A DNA stretch of 64,000 nucleotides from Roseomonas xinghualingensis (lineage in GTDB: Bacteria; Pseudomonadota; Alphaproteobacteria; Acetobacterales; Acetobacteraceae). A program made the position numbers and the translations under genes. This document shows, in pieces, positions 30,210-41,357 of this stretch (position 1 is its first letter; the number at the start of each line of letters is the position of its first letter). The stretch lies in NCBI RefSeq assembly GCF_025791835.1, contig NZ_JAOXLP010000007.1, positions 114,573-178,572 of the forward strand. The letters run 5' to 3'. Below the pieces are notes generated by a model. It saw only the letters and a program-made list of their open reading frames with translations. It searched no databases and was not told the DNA's origin.

Positions 30210-30587
30210 TTACTTCGTCACCTTCTTCTTGCCGGCGATCGCCACGGCCTTGCCCTTGCGGGTGCGGGCATTCGTGTGAGTGCGCTGGCCGCGCACCGGC
30301 AGGCCACGGCGATGACGCAGGCCACGGTAGCAGGCCATGTCCATCAGCCGCTTGATGTTCATCGCCACTTCGCGGCGGAGGTCACCCTCCACGCGGTAGT
30401 CGCGGTCCATCATCTCGCGCAGGCGAAGCAGCTCATCCTCGGAGAGCTGGTTCACACGGCGCTCCTCGGGGATGCCGAGGGCGGCGCAGATGTCGGCCGC
30501 GTTCTTCGGGCCAATGCCAAAGATATAGCGCAGCGAGATGTGCACGCGCTTGTTATCGGGGATGTTCACGCCGGCGATGCGCGCCAC
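30210..30587 (-). CDS. rpsM: 30S ribosomal protein S13
   Basis: Head protein that forms bridges with the 50S subunit and touches the P-site tRNA through its basic tail. Starts at a GTG (30587) with GGAG 6 bases upstream, giving 125 residues beginning [19 protein letters not shown]; the tail is [14 protein letters not shown]. First gene of the alpha operon, with a promoter upstream. Confidence 0.97.
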   Translation of the reverse strand: MARIAGVNIPDNKRVHISLRYIFGIGPKNAADICAALGIPEERRVNQLSEDELLRLREMMDRDYRVEGDLRREVAMNIKRLMDMACYRGLRHRRGLPVRGQRTHTNARTRKGKAVAIAGKKKVTK

Positions 30588-30769
30588 GTTGCTCTCCTGG
30601 AGCCTTGAGCTCCGTTCGGGCCGGTCGGTGGAGCCGCCCGGCGAGGTGATCCTGGCCCATCCGCCAGGGCGGAGTGGCCGTTCTTGGTCGGAGCGACTCT
30701 GGCGGCAGCCAGGGTCCCATCCGTGCAAGCGATATCGCGGCCGGGTTGAGCCCCGCCGCGAAGAGGGGC

Positions 30770-30798
30770 GATTTACGGGGTGCCCCTCATTGAGTCAA
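30770..30798 (-). promoter_or_regulatory. Probable alpha-operon promoter (rpsM-rpsK-rpoA-rplQ)
   Basis: Minus strand TTGACT (30793-30798, overlapping the adk stop), 17-bp spacer, TAAATC (30770-30775). The predicted leader to rpsM is about 175 bases, in the gap 30588-30794, long enough for regulatory structure; no single strong hairpin stands out in it. Confidence 0.6.
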
Positions 30799-31445
30799 CC
30801 CCCATCGAGGATGGCCTCGATCTGCCTGGAGACGGTGGCCATGTCGGCCATCCCGTCCACATGCCTCAGCTTTCCCTGGGCCGCGTAGTAGGGCAGCAAG
30901 GGAGCGGTCTGCCGATGATAGGCCTCCAGCCGCGCCGCAACCGTCTCCGCCTTATCATCGGCGCGACGGGTGAAGTCCTGGCTGCCGCAGATATCGCAGG
31001 CGCCCTGGACCTGGGTTGGCTTGAAGCTGTCGTGGTAGCCGGTGCCGCAGGAGCTACAGGTGAAACGGCCGGCGATGCGATCGACCAGCGCGCCGTCATC
31101 CACCTTCAACTCGATCACATGGTTCAGCGTCAGGCCCATCTCGCCCAGCATCACGTCCAGGGCCTCGGCCTGTGGCACGGTGCGGGGAAAGCCATCCAGG
31201 ATGAAGCCGCGGGCGCAATCGGGCTTCTGCACCCGGAGCGCCAGCATGGCGGTGATGATGGCGTCGGGGACCAGATCGCCCCGCTCCATGATCGCCTTGG
31301 CCTCGTTCCCGATGTCAGAGCCCGACTTCACCTCGGCCCGCAGCATGTCCCCGGTGGAGATCTGCGCGATGCCGTGGCGGTCCTGCAGAGCCTTTGCCTG
31401 CGTCCCCTTCCCCGCCCCCGGCGGTCCCAGAAGGATCAGGTTCAT
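30795..31445 (-). CDS. adk: Adenylate kinase, zinc-LID type
   Basis: Interconverts AMP, ADP and ATP. P-loop GPPGAGKGT (residues 7-15) and GFPRT are present. The LID contains four cysteines (C130-x2-C133 and C150-x2-C153), the zinc-binding form, unlike E. coli Adk. At 216 residues it is a long-type kinase. Its ATG overlaps the secY stop (31442-31445). Confidence 0.97.
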   Translation of the reverse strand: MNLILLGPPGAGKGTQAKALQDRHGIAQISTGDMLRAEVKSGSDIGNEAKAIMERGDLVPDAIITAMLALRVQKPDCARGFILDGFPRTVPQAEALDVMLGEMGLTLNHVIELKVDDGALVDRIAGRFTCSSCGTGYHDSFKPTQVQGACDICGSQDFTRRADDKAETVAARLEAYHRQTAPLLPYYAAQGKLRHVDGMADMATVSRQIEAILDGG

Positions 31446-32830
31446 CGACGCGGGCTCCCTCCACGTGGGGTCACGGGGGACGGGCCCGGGCCACGGCCGC
31501 CCACACGGGACTTCTTGATGAGGCCCTCATACTGATGGGCGAAGAGATGCGACTGCACCTGTGCCACCGTGTCCATGGTGACGGACACGATAATGAGGAG
31601 GCTGGTGCCACCGAAGTAAAAAGGCACCCCGTACTGGCTGATCAGGAACTCGGGAATAAGGCAGACGATGCAGAGATAGATGGCGCCAACCAAGGTCAGG
31701 CGCGTCAGCACCCGGTCGAAATACTCGGCCGTTGCCGCGCCCGGGCGAATGCCGGGGACGAAGCCGCCATACTTCTTCAGGTTGTCCGCCGTCTCCGTGG
31801 GGTTGAAGACAACGGCCGTGTAGAAGAAGGCAAAGAAGATGATCAGGGCCACATAGAGGCCCATATAGAGCGGCTGCCCATGGGCCAGCATGGCCGCGGC
31901 GCGGGTCAGCCAGGTGTCCTCGCCCTGGGTTGCGGCGAAGCCCGAGAAGGTCGCCGGCAGCAAGAGCAGGGATGAGGCGAAGATCGGCGGGATCACGCCA
32001 GCCGTGTTCAGCTTCAGCGGCAGATGGGTGGTGTCGCCGCCGAACATGCGGTTCCCAACCTGGCGCTTCGGATACTGCACCGGGATCTTCCGCTGGGCCC
32101 GCTCGACGAACACCACGAAGGCGATCACGGCGAGCGCCATGAGCAGGAAGAAGATGATGAAGAAGGGAGAGAGCGCGCCCGTCCGGCCCAGTTCCAGCGT
32201 GGAGATCAGGGCTGACGGCAGGTTCGCCACGATCCCGGCGAAGATGATGAGCGAGATGCCGTTTCCGACGCCTCGGGCGGTGATCTGCTCGCCCAGCCAC
32301 ATCAGGAACATCGTGCCACCCACCAGGGTGGTGATGCAGGAGACGCGGAAGAACAGGCCAGGATCGAGCACCGCAGGCCCGAAATTACCGCGCATGCCCT
32401 CAAGCCCCACCGCCAGGCCATAGGCCTGGAAGAAGGCGATCAGCACGGTCAGGTAGCGCGTGTACTGGTTGAGCTTCTTCCGTCCCGACTCGCCCTCCTT
32501 CTTGAGGGCCTCCCAGGACGGGATGGCCGCCGACATCAACTGCACGATGATGGAGGCGGAGATGTAGGGCATAATGTTCAGCGCGAAGACGGTCATGCGC
32601 CCCAGCGCACCGCCCGTGAACATGTCGAACATGCCGAGGATGCCGCTGCCATGCTGCGACAGGATCTCGGCCATCACCGCTGCGTCCACCCCCGGCACCG
32701 GGATATAGGTGCCAAGCCGGTAGACGATCAGCGCACCCAGGGTAAACCAGAGCCGCTTCTTCAGCTCGGTCGCGCGCGAAAGCACGCCGAGGTTAAGATT
32801 GGCCGCGAGCTGCTCGGCGGCGGACGCCAT
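31442..32830 (-). CDS. secY: Preprotein translocase subunit SecY
   Basis: Ten-helix protein-conducting channel of the Sec system, partnered by SecE (encoded at 56839-57033) and SecG. Recognised by IPVPGVD, the plug region, [25 protein letters not shown] cytoplasmic loop and [17 protein letters not shown]. The 462-residue length fits alphaproteobacteria. It follows rplO in the spc operon. Confidence 0.98.
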   Translation of the reverse strand: MASAAEQLAANLNLGVLSRATELKKRLWFTLGALIVYRLGTYIPVPGVDAAVMAEILSQHGSGILGMFDMFTGGALGRMTVFALNIMPYISASIIVQLMSAAIPSWEALKKEGESGRKKLNQYTRYLTVLIAFFQAYGLAVGLEGMRGNFGPAVLDPGLFFRVSCITTLVGGTMFLMWLGEQITARGVGNGISLIIFAGIVANLPSALISTLELGRTGALSPFFIIFFLLMALAVIAFVVFVERAQRKIPVQYPKRQVGNRMFGGDTTHLPLKLNTAGVIPPIFASSLLLLPATFSGFAATQGEDTWLTRAAAMLAHGQPLYMGLYVALIIFFAFFYTAVVFNPTETADNLKKYGGFVPGIRPGAATAEYFDRVLTRLTLVGAIYLCIVCLIPEFLISQYGVPFYFGGTSLLIIVSVTMDTVAQVQSHLFAHQYEGLIKKSRVGGRGPGPSPVTPRGGSPRR

Positions 32831-32851
32831 GAGGATGCCCTTCTCTCACGA

Positions 32852-32886
32852 CTGCGGCGCCGAGGGGAAAGCCCGCGGCGCCGCAG
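32852..32886 (-). promoter_or_regulatory. Hairpin in the rplO-secY gap
   Basis: CTGCGGCGCCG / CGGCGCCGCAG, perfect 11-bp arms with a 13-base loop, in the 94-bp spacer that is long for this operon. It lies 22 bases before the secY start and has no T-run. It may tune secY relative to upstream ribosomal genes. Confidence 0.45.
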
Positions 32887-32924
32887 AACACTCTACAGTC
32901 AGGTAGCGGTCGCAACCACCGCAA

Positions 32925-33413
32925 TCAAGCGGAGGGCGCTTCCTCGGTGGCCGCTTCGCGGACCGTGACGCTACCACCGGCAGCCTGGATCGCCGCGATG
33001 GCAGCGGCCGAAGCCCCCGCCACGGAGACGGTCACGGCGCGCTTGATCTCGCCCTTGGCCAGCAGGCGGACGCCCGCCTTCTTACCGATGCGAACCAGCC
33101 CCGCCTTCACCAGCGCGGCCTCATCCACCGTCTCCCCAGCCGGGAGCACGCCGGCCTCGAGCGCCTTATCGAGCGCACCGAGGTTCACCACGGCATATTC
33201 CTTGCGGAACAGGTTGTGGAAGCCCCGCTTCGGCAGACGGCGATACAGCGGAAGCTGACCACCCTCGAAGCCGTTCAGCGACACGCCGGTCCGGGCCTTC
33301 TGCCCCTTGACGCCGCGCCCACCGGTCTTGCCCTTGCCGGAGCCGATGCCCCGGCCGATGCGCTTGAACTTCGGGCGGGCACCCGCGTTGTCGCGCAGCT
33401 CATTGAGCTTCAT
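32925..33413 (-). CDS. rplO: 50S ribosomal protein L15
   Basis: Late-assembly 50S protein. N-terminal [38 protein letters not shown] Gly/Arg extension (LxxLxxxxGAR..KRIGRGxGSGKGKT) and [18 protein letters not shown] are characteristic. 162 residues. It lies 3 bp after rpmD. Confidence 0.97.
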   Translation of the reverse strand: MKLNELRDNAGARPKFKRIGRGIGSGKGKTGGRGVKGQKARTGVSLNGFEGGQLPLYRRLPKRGFHNLFRKEYAVVNLGALDKALEAGVLPAGETVDEAALVKAGLVRIGKKAGVRLLAKGEIKRAVTVSVAGASAAAIAAIQAAGGSVTVREAATEEAPSA

Positions 33414-33416
33414 GGT

Positions 33417-33605
33417 TCAGCCCACCTTCACCAGATGCGCAACCTTGCGGATCATGCCCTGCACGGCAGGGGTGTCCTCAAGCTCACGAGACCGGTGCAT
33501 CTTGTTCAGGCCAAGGCCGATCAGCGTTTCGCGCTGCCCCGGCTTGCGACCGATCGGCGACCCAACCTGGGTCACCTTCACGGTCTTCTTGGTTGCATCA
33601 GACAT
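33417..33605 (-). CDS. rpmD: 50S ribosomal protein L30
   Basis: A 62-residue L30 with [29 protein letters not shown] and the C-terminal [17 protein letters not shown] 33605 overlaps the end of rpsE by 8 bases, so translation is coupled. Confidence 0.96.
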   Translation of the reverse strand: MSDATKKTVKVTQVGSPIGRKPGQRETLIGLGLNKMHRSRELEDTPAVQGMIRKVAHLVKVG

Positions 33606-34269
33606 TGGCCGCCTCCGTGGCCGCAGCCGTGCCCGAGGCATTGGCGGCATCGCCACCACGCGGGCTCGGCAGGAGGTCCGCCACCTTCTTGCCACGGCGC
33701 GCGGCAACCGCCCGGGGGGAGGTGCAGCGGGCCAGGCCAGCAAAGGTCGCCTTGACCATGTTGTGCGGGTTCGTCGTGCCTGTGCACTTGGCGACCACGT
33801 CGCCCATGCCCAGCACCTCGAACACGGCGCGCATCGGGCCACCCGCGATGATGCCCGTACCGGCCGGAGCCGCGCGCAGGATCACACGGCCGGCGCCGAA
33901 CTCGCCGATCACGTCGTGGTGCAGGGTGCGACCCTCGCGCATCGGCACGCGAATCAGGCCACGCTTGGCCCGCTCCGTCGCCTTGCGGATCGCCTCCGGA
34001 ACCTCGCGCGCCTTGCCGGCGCCCCAGCCGACGCGGCCCTTCTCATCGCCCACGACAACCAGCGCGGCGAAGGAGAAGCGACGGCCACCCTTCACCACCT
34101 TGGCGACGCGGTTGATGGTGACAAGCTTATCCTTGAACTCGTCGTTCTCGCGATCGCCACCACGATTGTCGCGGTTGTCGTCGCGCCGGCCGCGGCCGCG
34201 GCGGCGGTCGGCGTCGCCGCCGCCCTCACCACCGGGACGCGGCGCGTTGGAACGCGGTGCGTATGCCAT
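33598..34269 (-). CDS. rpsE: 30S ribosomal protein S5
   Basis: Decoding-fidelity protein of the 30S body. The core shows [29 protein letters not shown] and the dsRBD-like fold. At 223 residues it is longer than E. coli S5 because of an N-terminal Arg/Gly/Asp-rich, probably disordered extension (about residues 1-45) and an alanine-rich tail. Confidence 0.98.
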   Translation of the reverse strand: MAYAPRSNAPRPGGEGGGDADRRRGRGRRDDNRDNRGGDRENDEFKDKLVTINRVAKVVKGGRRFSFAALVVVGDEKGRVGWGAGKAREVPEAIRKATERAKRGLIRVPMREGRTLHHDVIGEFGAGRVILRAAPAGTGIIAGGPMRAVFEVLGMGDVVAKCTGTTNPHNMVKATFAGLARCTSPRAVAARRGKKVADLLPSPRGGDAANASGTAAATEAANV

Positions 34270-34280
34270 TCCTCAGCTCC

Positions 34281-34643
34281 TCAGAACGACAGCCCGCCCT
34301 CGCGGGCGCCGTCCGCCAGGGCCTTCACCCGGCCATGGTAGAGATAGGGACCGCGGTCGAAGACCACCTCGGTCACGCCAGCAGCGAGCGCACGCTCCGC
34401 CAGCAGCTTTCCAATGGCCGCCGCCGCGTCGATGTCGGCCCCGGTCTTGCTGCCCTCGCGGACGGCCTTCTCCAGCGTCGACGCCGCGGCGAGCGTGCGG
34501 CCCGCCTTGTCGTCGATGATCTGGGCATAGATGTGCCGGCCCGAGCGATGGACGGAGAGGCGCACGCGCCCGCCGCCCTTCAGCTTGATCTGATAGCGGG
34601 CGCGCGAACGACGCCGCTGCTGCAGTACGAGCTTGCTGGCCAT
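34281..34643 (-). CDS. rplR: 50S ribosomal protein L18
   Basis: Binds 5S rRNA with L5 and L25. A 120-residue protein with [18 protein letters not shown] and [23 protein letters not shown]. Its start overlaps the last base of rplF. Confidence 0.98.
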   Translation of the reverse strand: MASKLVLQQRRRSRARYQIKLKGGGRVRLSVHRSGRHIYAQIIDDKAGRTLAAASTLEKAVREGSKTGADIDAAAAIGKLLAERALAAGVTEVVFDRGPYLYHGRVKALADGAREGGLSF

Positions 34644-35176
34644 TACTTCTTCTTACCCTCCTTACGGAGGATGGTCTCGTTGTCGTACTTGATGCCCTTG
34701 CCCTTATAGGGCTCGGGACCACGATACGCCCGGATCTCCGCCGCGACCTGACCGACACGCTGCTTGTCCGCACCCTCGACCTTGATGGCCGTAGGACGCT
34801 CGGTCGTGATCTTGATGCCCTCAGGGATCGGGTAACGGATCTCATGGGAGTAGCCGAGGTTGAGCACCAGCTCCTTCCCCTGCACCGCCGCACGATAACC
34901 CGTACCAGTGATCTCCATGGACTTGCTGAAGCCCGTGGAGACGCCGGTCACCATCCCGTTGATGAGGGAGCGCGTCGTGCCCCACATCGTGCGGGCGGCG
35001 CGGTCCTCACCACGCGGAGCCACGGCCACCTCGCCGTCACCGATGGTGACGTCAACCTTGTCCGTCAGCGGAAGGCGCAGCTCACCGAGCTTGCCCTTCG
35101 CAATGATGGTGTTGTCCTGAATGGTGAGGGTGACGCCGGAGGGCACCTTCACCGGATATTTGCCAACGCGAGACAT
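34643..35176 (-). CDS. rplF: 50S ribosomal protein L6
   Basis: A 177-residue 50S protein near the sarcin-ricin loop, with two similar domains. [15 protein letters not shown] at the start and the C-terminal [16 protein letters not shown] are diagnostic. Confidence 0.98.
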   Translation of the reverse strand: MSRVGKYPVKVPSGVTLTIQDNTIIAKGKLGELRLPLTDKVDVTIGDGEVAVAPRGEDRAARTMWGTTRSLINGMVTGVSTGFSKSMEITGTGYRAAVQGKELVLNLGYSHEIRYPIPEGIKITTERPTAIKVEGADKQRVGQVAAEIRAYRGPEPYKGKGIKYDNETILRKEGKKK

Positions 35177-35190
35177 GCCTCTGCCCTCCG

Positions 35191-35589
35191 TCAGAACACG
35201 CGGCAGAGAACCTCGCCGCCGACATTGGCGGCGCGGGCCTCGAGGTCGCTCATCACGCCGCGCGGCGTGGAGAGGATGGAGATGCCGAGCCCGTTGTAGA
35301 ACTTCGGCAGCTCCTTGATCTTGGAGTAGACCCGGCGGCCCGGCTTGGACACGCGGGTGATCTCCTTGATCGCGGGCTCGCCCTCGGAATACTTCAGCTC
35401 GATGTCGAGCACCTTCACGCCAGGGCGCAGTTCCTCCGCGCGCCAGGCGCGGATGTAGCCCTCGCGCTTCAGCACGTCGAGGACGTCGGAGCGGAGCCGG
35501 GAGGCAGGGGAAACGACGCGCGCATGACGAGCGCGCTGACCGTTGCGGATACGGGTGAGCATGTCACCCAGTGGATCGGAGAGCTGCAT
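35191..35589 (-). CDS. rpsH: 30S ribosomal protein S8
   Basis: Primary 16S rRNA binder that also represses the spc operon in E. coli. [15 protein letters not shown] at the N-terminus and [26 protein letters not shown] at the C-terminus identify it. 132 residues. Confidence 0.98.
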   Translation of the reverse strand: MQLSDPLGDMLTRIRNGQRARHARVVSPASRLRSDVLDVLKREGYIRAWRAEELRPGVKVLDIELKYSEGEPAIKEITRVSKPGRRVYSKIKELPKFYNGLGISILSTPRGVMSDLEARAANVGGEVLCRVF

Positions 35590-35600
35590 GGCCCCTTACC

Positions 35601-35906
35601 TTACCAGGAGGCCTTGACGAGCCCAGGAATCTGGCCGTTGGAGGCCAGGTCCCGGAGCATGTTCCGGCTCAGCTTGAATTTACGGTAGTTGCCACGCGGG
35701 CGACCGGTCAGCTCGCAGCGCAGGCGGATGCGGTTCTTCGCACCATTGCGCGGCAGCTGGGCCAGCTTGAGCGTTGCCTCGAAGCGATCCTCGACCGGAA
35801 GTTCACGGTCCATCACCACCTTCTTCAGGGCGGCGCGCTTCTCCGCATGCGCCTTAGCCAGGTGCATACGGTGCTTATTCTTCTCGACTGCCGACGTCTT
35901 GGCCAT
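35601..35906 (-). CDS. rpsN: 30S ribosomal protein S14 (zinc-free form)
   Basis: A 101-residue S14. It is the long form lacking the two CxxC zinc motifs (one cysteine only), with [19 protein letters not shown] and a C-terminal [11 protein letters not shown]. Normal for alphaproteobacteria. Confidence 0.97.
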   Translation of the reverse strand: MAKTSAVEKNKHRMHLAKAHAEKRAALKKVVMDRELPVEDRFEATLKLAQLPRNGAKNRIRLRCELTGRPRGNYRKFKLSRNMLRDLASNGQIPGLVKASW

Positions 35907-35972
35907 TCGATCAGTATCCTCCGGAACCTGTCCGGCCCCGGCGCACTGCGCCAGGGCGGTGGTTTTCCAAGA

Positions 35973-36536
35973 TCAGTTGACGAAGGGAAGCTGGAAACCC
36001 TTCAGCAGGGCCTTCGCTTCCTTGTCCGTCTTCGCCGTTGTGACGAAAACGATGTCCATGCCGCGGATCGCATCGACCTTGTCGTAGGCGATCTCGGGGA
36101 AAATGATCTGCTCCTTCAGGCCCATGGCATAGTTGCCACGACCATCGAAGCCCTTACCCGAGACGCCACGGAAGTCGCGCACGCGCGGCAGCGCGATCGT
36201 GACCAGACGGTCCAGGAATTCGTACATCCGGGCGCGACGCAGCGTCACCTTCGTACCAATGGCCTGACCCTCGCGGATCTTGAAGCCGGCGATCGCCTTC
36301 TTCGCACGGGTCTTCACCGGCTTCTGGCCGCTGATAACCGTCAGATCGGCGACAGCGGCGTCCAGCTTCTTCTGGTCGCCCGCGGCCTCGCCCACGCCCA
36401 TGTTGATGACGATCTTTTCGAGCTTGGGAACCTCCATCGGGTTCTTGTAGCCGAACTCGTCAACCAGGGCCTTGCGAACCTGCTCCAGATAGAGCTGCTG
36501 CAGGCGCGGCAGCTCCTTCGTGGTCGCGTTGCTCAT
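35973..36536 (-). CDS. rplE: 50S ribosomal protein L5
   Basis: Central-protuberance protein that binds 5S rRNA and the P-site t[23 protein letters not shown] and [28 protein letters not shown] are diagnostic. 187 residues; its start overlaps the rplX stop. Confidence 0.98.
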   Translation of the reverse strand: MSNATTKELPRLQQLYLEQVRKALVDEFGYKNPMEVPKLEKIVINMGVGEAAGDQKKLDAAVADLTVISGQKPVKTRAKKAIAGFKIREGQAIGTKVTLRRARMYEFLDRLVTIALPRVRDFRGVSGKGFDGRGNYAMGLKEQIIFPEIAYDKVDAIRGMDIVFVTTAKTDKEAKALLKGFQLPFVN

Positions 36537-36850
36537 GCGATCACCTCGCCGGAGGCCTTCGCCACCCGGACCTTCTTGTCCCCATCCACACGGAAGCCAA
36601 CGCGGGTCGGCTTGTCCGTCTTGGGGTCGATCAGCGCCAAGTTGGAGAGGTCGATCGACGCCTCCTTCTCCTGGATGCCGCCCGGCTGGTTCATGCCCTG
36701 CGGCTTGGCATGGCGCTTGACCATGTTGATGCCCTGCACGAAGGCGCGGCTCTCCTCGGGGAGAACCCGCAGCACTTCGCCGCGCTTACCCTTGTCCTTG
36801 CCGGTGAGGACCTGGACGCGATCGCCCTTGCGGATCTTCGCAGCCATCAC
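36533..36850 (-). CDS. rplX: 50S ribosomal protein L24
   Basis: Early 50S assembly protein at the exit tunnel. KOW motif [25 protein letters not shown] near the N-terminus. 105 residues, overlapping both neighbours by four bases. Confidence 0.97.
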   Translation of the reverse strand: MMAAKIRKGDRVQVLTGKDKGKRGEVLRVLPEESRAFVQGINMVKRHAKPQGMNQPGGIQEKEASIDLSNLALIDPKTDKPTRVGFRVDGDKKVRVAKASGEVIA

Positions 36851-37215
36851 AGCACCTCCGGAGCCAGGGAGATGATCTTCATGTAGCGGCGAGCGCGCAG
36901 CTCGCGCACCACCGGCCCGAAGATACGGGTACCAATCGGCTCGTTCTGCTTGTTGATCAGAACAGCCGCATTGTTGTCGAAGCGGATCGCGGTGCCGTCC
37001 TGACGGCGCACGGCATAGGCCGTACGCACGATCACGGCGCGATGCACCTCGCCCTTCTTCACCTTGGCGCGGGGAATGGCATCCTTCACGGACACCACGA
37101 TGATGTCACCCACCGACGCCGTCTTGCGCTTGGAACCGCCCAGCACCTTGATGCACTGGACGCGGCGCGCGCCGGAGTTGTCGGCAACGTCGAGGTTGGA
37201 TTCGACCTGAATCAT
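36847..37215 (-). CDS. rplN: 50S ribosomal protein L14
   Basis: Interface protein and target of the RsfS silencing factor. [29 protein letters not shown] and [11 protein letters not shown] identify it. 122 residues; overlaps rpsQ and rplX. Confidence 0.98.
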   Translation of the reverse strand: MIQVESNLDVADNSGARRVQCIKVLGGSKRKTASVGDIIVVSVKDAIPRAKVKKGEVHRAVIVRTAYAVRRQDGTAIRFDNNAAVLINKQNEPIGTRIFGPVVRELRARRYMKIISLAPEVL

Positions 37216-37517
37216 GCCGAGACCTCGTCGCCCAGCTCGATATTCTCGAGGAGCTCATAGGCGGCGGGACGCGCGACGGCTTCGCCGTTGCGCTGGATCA
37301 CCAGCCAGGACTTGCGCTTGGAGATCGGCCGGCACTCTTCGATCGACACCATGTCGCCTTCACGGCACAGGTTCGTCTCGTCATGCGCAGCGTACTTCTT
37401 CGAACGCCGGATGAACTTCTTGTAGAGCGGATGCATCACGCGACGCTCGATCAAGACCGTCACGGTCTTGTCCTGCTTATCGCTGGTCACCCGCCCGGTG
37501 AGGACGCGCTTCGGCAT
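37212..37517 (-). CDS. rpsQ: 30S ribosomal protein S17
   Basis: Primary 16S rRNA binder with an OB fold. [40 protein letters not shown] is the signature. At 101 residues it carries a C-terminal extension beyond the usual 80-90. Confidence 0.97.
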   Translation of the reverse strand: MPKRVLTGRVTSDKQDKTVTVLIERRVMHPLYKKFIRRSKKYAAHDETNLCREGDMVSIEECRPISKRKSWLVIQRNGEAVARPAAYELLENIELGDEVSA

Positions 37518-37535
37518 GTGCCGCGGTCTCCTCTC

Positions 37536-37742
37536 TCAGGACTTCTGGGATGCGCGGGCTTGCTGGCCCAGCACGGTCTTTACACGAGCAATGTCCCGGC
37601 GAACAGCCCGGATACGCCCAACAGCCTCAAGCTGACCGGTTGCCCGCTGGAAGCGCAGATTGAACTGCTCCTTCCGCAGGTCGAGCAGCATGGTCTTCAG
37701 CTCGTCCGCGGTCTTGCCGCGGACATCCGCGATCTTCGTCAT
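37536..37742 (-). CDS. rpmC: 50S ribosomal protein L29
   Basis: A 68-residue helical protein by the exit tunnel: [42 protein letters not shown]. 5 bp after rplP. Confidence 0.96.
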   Translation of the reverse strand: MTKIADVRGKTADELKTMLLDLRKEQFNLRFQRATGQLEAVGRIRAVRRDIARVKTVLGQQARASQKS

Positions 37743-37747
37743 CGCCT

Positions 37748-38170
37748 TCAGGCCTCCGCCGCGCCCAGACGGGCCACGACCTTCGTCTTGATCGGCAGCT
37801 TGGCCGCACCGAGGGCCAGCGCCTCACGCGCCGTCTCCTGGCTCACGCCGTCGATCTCGAACATGATACGGCCCGGCTTGATGCGGGCCACCCAGTACTC
37901 TGGCGCGCCCTTACCCGAACCCATGCGGACTTCCGCGGGCTTCGTGGAGACGGGCAGATCCGGGAAAATCCGGATCCACACGCGCCCCTGGCGCTTCATG
38001 GCGCGGGTGATCGCGCGGCGAGCCGCCTCGATCTGCCGGGCGGTCACCCGCTCCGGCTCCAGTGCCTTCAGGCCGTAGCCGCCGAAGGACAGGGTGAACC
38101 CGCCCTTGGCCACGCCCTTGATGCGGCCCTTATGGGCCTTACGATACGTCGTGCGCTTCGGCGACAACAT
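37748..38170 (-). CDS. rplP: 50S ribosomal protein L16
   Basis: Contacts the A-site tRNA elbow and helps complete the peptidyl-transferase centre. [24 protein letters not shown], then [19 protein letters not shown]. 140 residues. Confidence 0.98.
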   Translation of the reverse strand: MLSPKRTTYRKAHKGRIKGVAKGGFTLSFGGYGLKALEPERVTARQIEAARRAITRAMKRQGRVWIRIFPDLPVSTKPAEVRMGSGKGAPEYWVARIKPGRIMFEIDGVSQETAREALALGAAKLPIKTKVVARLGAAEA

Positions 38171-38194
38171 GTTACGTGTTCCTCAGCCCGTCGC

Positions 38195-38875
38195 TCAGCG
38201 CTGCGGCGCCTGCTCCGCGGCGCGCTTGTCCTGCGCCATCGGATCGTGCGCCATCACCTCGCCCTTGAAGATCCAAACCTTCACACCGCAGGTGCCATAG
38301 GTGGTCTTCGCGGTCGCCACACCGAAATCGATGTCCGCACGGAGGGTATGCAGGGGCACGCGGCCCTCGCGGTACCATTCCATACGGGCGATCTCCGCGC
38401 CGCCCAGACGGCCGCCGCAGTTGATGCGGATGCCGCCGGCGCCGAGGCGCATGGCGGACTGCACGGCGCGCTTCATCGCGCGGCGGAAGGCCACGCGACG
38501 CTCGAGCTGCTGCGCGATGCTCTCGGCCACCAGGGTGGCGTCCAGCTCCGGCTTGCGGATCTCAACGATGTTCAGCGCGACCTCGGCCCCGGCCATCTTG
38601 GCCAGGTCCTTACGCAGAACCTCGATATCGGCGCCCTTCTTGCCGATTACAACACCCGGACGGGCAGCGTGGATCGTCACGCGCGGCTTCTTGGCCGGAC
38701 GCTCGATCACCACCTTGGCCACCCCGGCGCCCTTCAGGCGCTCACGGAGCGTCTTACGGAGCTTCAGGTCGTCATGGAGCAGGCCGGCATAGTCGGCGTC
38801 GCCGGCGTACCAGCGGCTGTCCCAGGTGCGGTTGATGCCGAGCCGAAGCCCGATCGGATTGACTTTGTGACCCAT
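38195..38875 (-). CDS. rpsC: 30S ribosomal protein S3
   Basis: mRNA-entry protein with helicase activity. KH domain with [17 protein letters not shown] and the C-terminal domain with [23 protein letters not shown]. 226 residues. Confidence 0.98.
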   Translation of the reverse strand: MGHKVNPIGLRLGINRTWDSRWYAGDADYAGLLHDDLKLRKTLRERLKGAGVAKVVIERPAKKPRVTIHAARPGVVIGKKGADIEVLRKDLAKMAGAEVALNIVEIRKPELDATLVAESIAQQLERRVAFRRAMKRAVQSAMRLGAGGIRINCGGRLGGAEIARMEWYREGRVPLHTLRADIDFGVATAKTTYGTCGVKVWIFKGEVMAHDPMAQDKRAAEQAPQR

Positions 38876-38876
38876 A

Positions 38877-39275
38877 TTACGCGGCCTCCTCGGCCACCGG
38901 CGCCGGCTGCTGCTCGGCGACGACGATCTTCAGGTGGCTGAACCACTTCTCGACGCGGGCGGCCTTGCCGCGACCACGCGCCTGAAAGCGCTTCATGACG
39001 ATCGAACGACCCACTTCCACGCGAGCCACCACCAGCTTGTCGACATCGAGGCTGTGGTTGTTCTCGGCGTTGGCGATGGCGCTCTCGAGCGTCTTCTTCA
39101 CCGTGTCGGCGATGCGGCGCTTGCTGAAGGTCAGCGTCGCGACGGCATCCTGGGCCCGGCGACCACGGACGAGCCCGGCCACCAGGTTGAGCTTACGCGG
39201 GGAGACGCGGATGTTCCGGGTCACCGCCTGCGCCTCGGTTTCGGCGAGGCTCCGCTCGTGCTTCGGCTTGCTCAT
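38877..39275 (-). CDS. rplV: 50S ribosomal protein L22
   Basis: Lines the exit tunnel with a long hairpin ([19 protein letters not shown]). [21 protein letters not shown] is typical. A 132-residue form with an alanine/glutamate-rich tail. Confidence 0.97.
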   Translation of the reverse strand: MSKPKHERSLAETEAQAVTRNIRVSPRKLNLVAGLVRGRRAQDAVATLTFSKRRIADTVKKTLESAIANAENNHSLDVDKLVVARVEVGRSIVMKRFQARGRGKAARVEKWFSHLKIVVAEQQPAPVAEEAA

Positions 39276-39279
39276 CGGA

Positions 39280-39558
39280 TCAGCCCCGCTTGGCCTTCTT
39301 GTCCGAGGAGTGACCGGTGAAGGTGCGCGTCGGCGAGAACTCGCCGAACTTGTGGCCCACCATGTTCTCGGTCACCTGGACGGGGATGAACTTCTTGCCG
39401 TTGTAGACGCCGAAAGTCAGTCCGACGAACTGCGGCAGGATCGTGGAACGACGCGACCAGATCTTGATGACCTCGTTGCGCGTCGAGCCGCGAGCCGCCT
39501 CGGCCTTGTTGAGCAGGTAACCGTCGACAAACGGCCCCTTCCAAACGCTGCGCGACAT
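39280..39558 (-). CDS. rpsS: 30S ribosomal protein S19
   Basis: Head protein contacting the A-site finger. [16 protein letters not shown], then [22 protein letters not shown] and [13 protein letters not shown]. 92 residues. Confidence 0.98.
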   Translation of the reverse strand: MSRSVWKGPFVDGYLLNKAEAARGSTRNEVIKIWSRRSTILPQFVGLTFGVYNGKKFIPVQVTENMVGHKFGEFSPTRTFTGHSSDKKAKRG

Positions 39559-39563
39559 CGCGA

Positions 39564-40400
39564 TCAGCCCTTCTTCGCCGTGCGCCGACGGACGATGAGA
39601 CGGTCCGTGCGCTTGTTGGTGCGGGTCTTGTAACCCTTGGTCGGCTTGCCCCAGGGGGTAACCGGGTGACGACCGCCCGAGGTCCGGCCCTCACCACCAC
39701 CATGCGGGTGATCGACCGGGTTCATGACAACGCCGCGGTTATGCGGACGGAAGCCCATCCAGCGCTTGCGCCCGGCCTTGCCGAGCTGCTGGTTGGAATT
39801 GTCCGGGTTGGACACGGCGCCGATGGAGGCGAGGCACTCGGCGCGGAGGAGCCGCACCTCACCGGACATCAGCTTCACCTGGGCGTAGCCGGCGTCCTTG
39901 CCGACCAGCTGGCAGTAGGTGCCGGCCGAACGTGCGATCTTGGCGCCGGCGCCCGGCTTCATCTCCAGCGCGTGCACGATCGTGCCCACCGGGATGGAGG
40001 CCAGCGGCATGGCGTTGCCCGGCTTGATGTCCACGCGGTCGCCCGCGATCACCGTGTCGCCGGCCTTCAGGCGCTGCGGCGCGATGATGTAGGAGAGCTC
40101 GCCGTCCTGGTACTTGATCAGCGCGATCCAGGCGGTGCGGTTCGGGTCGTATTCCAGACGCTCGACCGTCGCCGGCACGTTGAACTTGGTGCGACGCTTG
40201 AAGTCCACGTAGCGATAGGACTGCTTGTGTCCACCACCACGGAACCGAACCGTCGTACGGCCGTGGTTATTACGGCCGCCCGAATGGCTCTTGCCCTCGG
40301 TCAGCTGCTTGACGGGCTTGCCCTTCCACAGCTCCGAGCGGTCAACCAGCACCGTGCCGCGAAGGCTCGGGGTGACCGGATTAAATTGCTTCAGCGCCAT
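39564..40400 (-). CDS. rplB: 50S ribosomal protein L2
   Basis: Needed for subunit association and near the peptidyl-transferase centre. [15 protein letters not shown], and the C-terminal [17 protein letters not shown] containing the conserved histidine. 278 residues. Confidence 0.98.
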   Translation of the reverse strand: MALKQFNPVTPSLRGTVLVDRSELWKGKPVKQLTEGKSHSGGRNNHGRTTVRFRGGGHKQSYRYVDFKRRTKFNVPATVERLEYDPNRTAWIALIKYQDGELSYIIAPQRLKAGDTVIAGDRVDIKPGNAMPLASIPVGTIVHALEMKPGAGAKIARSAGTYCQLVGKDAGYAQVKLMSGEVRLLRAECLASIGAVSNPDNSNQQLGKAGRKRWMGFRPHNRGVVMNPVDHPHGGGEGRTSGGRHPVTPWGKPTKGYKTRTNKRTDRLIVRRRTAKKG

Positions 40401-40403
40401 GGC

Positions 40404-40730
40404 TTACGCGAGCCCCGTCGTCAGATCGATGCTCTGGCCCTCGGCCAAGCTGACGATCGCCTTCTTCCAGTCGGAGCGCTGGCCGGGACGGCCGCGGAAC
40501 CGCTTGGACTTGCCCTTCACCACCATCGTGTTCACGGCGGTGACGTTCACGCCGAAGAGACCCTCGACAGCGGCCTTGATCTCCGGCTTCGTCGCATCCG
40601 GAGCCACCTTGAACGTGACCTGGCCGGTCTCGTTCAGGATGGTCGCCTTCTCGGTGATCACCGGGGCGACGACCAGCTGGTACATCCGCTCCTGCGAGAT
40701 GATCGGCTTCTTGGTCTGCGTCTCGCTCAC
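40404..40730 (-). CDS. rplW: 50S ribosomal protein L23
   Basis: Docking site for trigger factor and SRP at the exit tunnel. A 108-residue protein with [12 protein letters not shown] and [30 protein letters not shown]. Overlaps the rplD stop by four bases. Confidence 0.97.
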   Translation of the reverse strand: MSETQTKKPIISQERMYQLVVAPVITEKATILNETGQVTFKVAPDATKPEIKAAVEGLFGVNVTAVNTMVVKGKSKRFRGRPGQRSDWKKAIVSLAEGQSIDLTTGLA

Positions 40731-41347
40731 GACAGACGCTCCTTCAGGGCCTCGACGCCCGCCCGCGTGACCACAAGCACGTCGTGGCGGACGATGTCAT
40801 AAACATTGGCGCCAACCGTCGGCATCACCTGGATCTTCGGCAGGTTCCGCGCAGCGCGGACCAGGCCCTCATCCGGGGTGGTGTCGAAAACCAGCGCGCT
40901 GGTCCAGCCGAGGGCCTTCACCTGGGCGGCAAGGGTCTTCGTCTTCGCGTTCTCGCCCGGAGCGGCGGCATCGAGCACCACCAGCTTGCCGGCCTTCGCC
41001 TTCTCGCTCAGCGCGCTGATCAGGCCCAGCTTACGGACCTTCTTCGGCAGGCTGTACTCGTGGCTGCGCACCACCGGGCCGTGAACCACACCACCGGTGC
41101 GGAACTGCGGCGCGCGGAGCGAGCCCTGGCGGGCATTGCCCGTACCCTTCTGGCGATAGGGCTTCTTGGTGGTCCCGGAGACCTCGCCCATGCCCTTCAC
41201 CTTGTGCGTCCCAGCGCGGCGCTTCGCCAGCTGCCAGTGCACAACCCGTGCCATGATGTCGGCGCGCGGCTCAGCGCCGAACACCTCCGTGGGCAGCTCA
41301 ATCTCGCCGGCCTCGGCGTTGTCGAGCGTGATGACTTTCACCTGCAT
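40727..41347 (-). CDS. rplD: 50S ribosomal protein L4
   Basis: Tunnel protein and, in E. coli, the autogenous regulator of the S10 operon. The extended loop shows [24 protein letters not shown] 41347 (MQVKVITLD) is preferred over the GTG one codon upstream. 206 residues. Confidence 0.97.
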   Translation of the reverse strand: MQVKVITLDNAEAGEIELPTEVFGAEPRADIMARVVHWQLAKRRAGTHKVKGMGEVSGTTKKPYRQKGTGNARQGSLRAPQFRTGGVVHGPVVRSHEYSLPKKVRKLGLISALSEKAKAGKLVVLDAAAPGENAKTKTLAAQVKALGWTSALVFDTTPDEGLVRAARNLPKIQVMPTVGANVYDIVRHDVLVVTRAGVEALKERLS

Positions 41348-41357
41348 CACCCGATCC

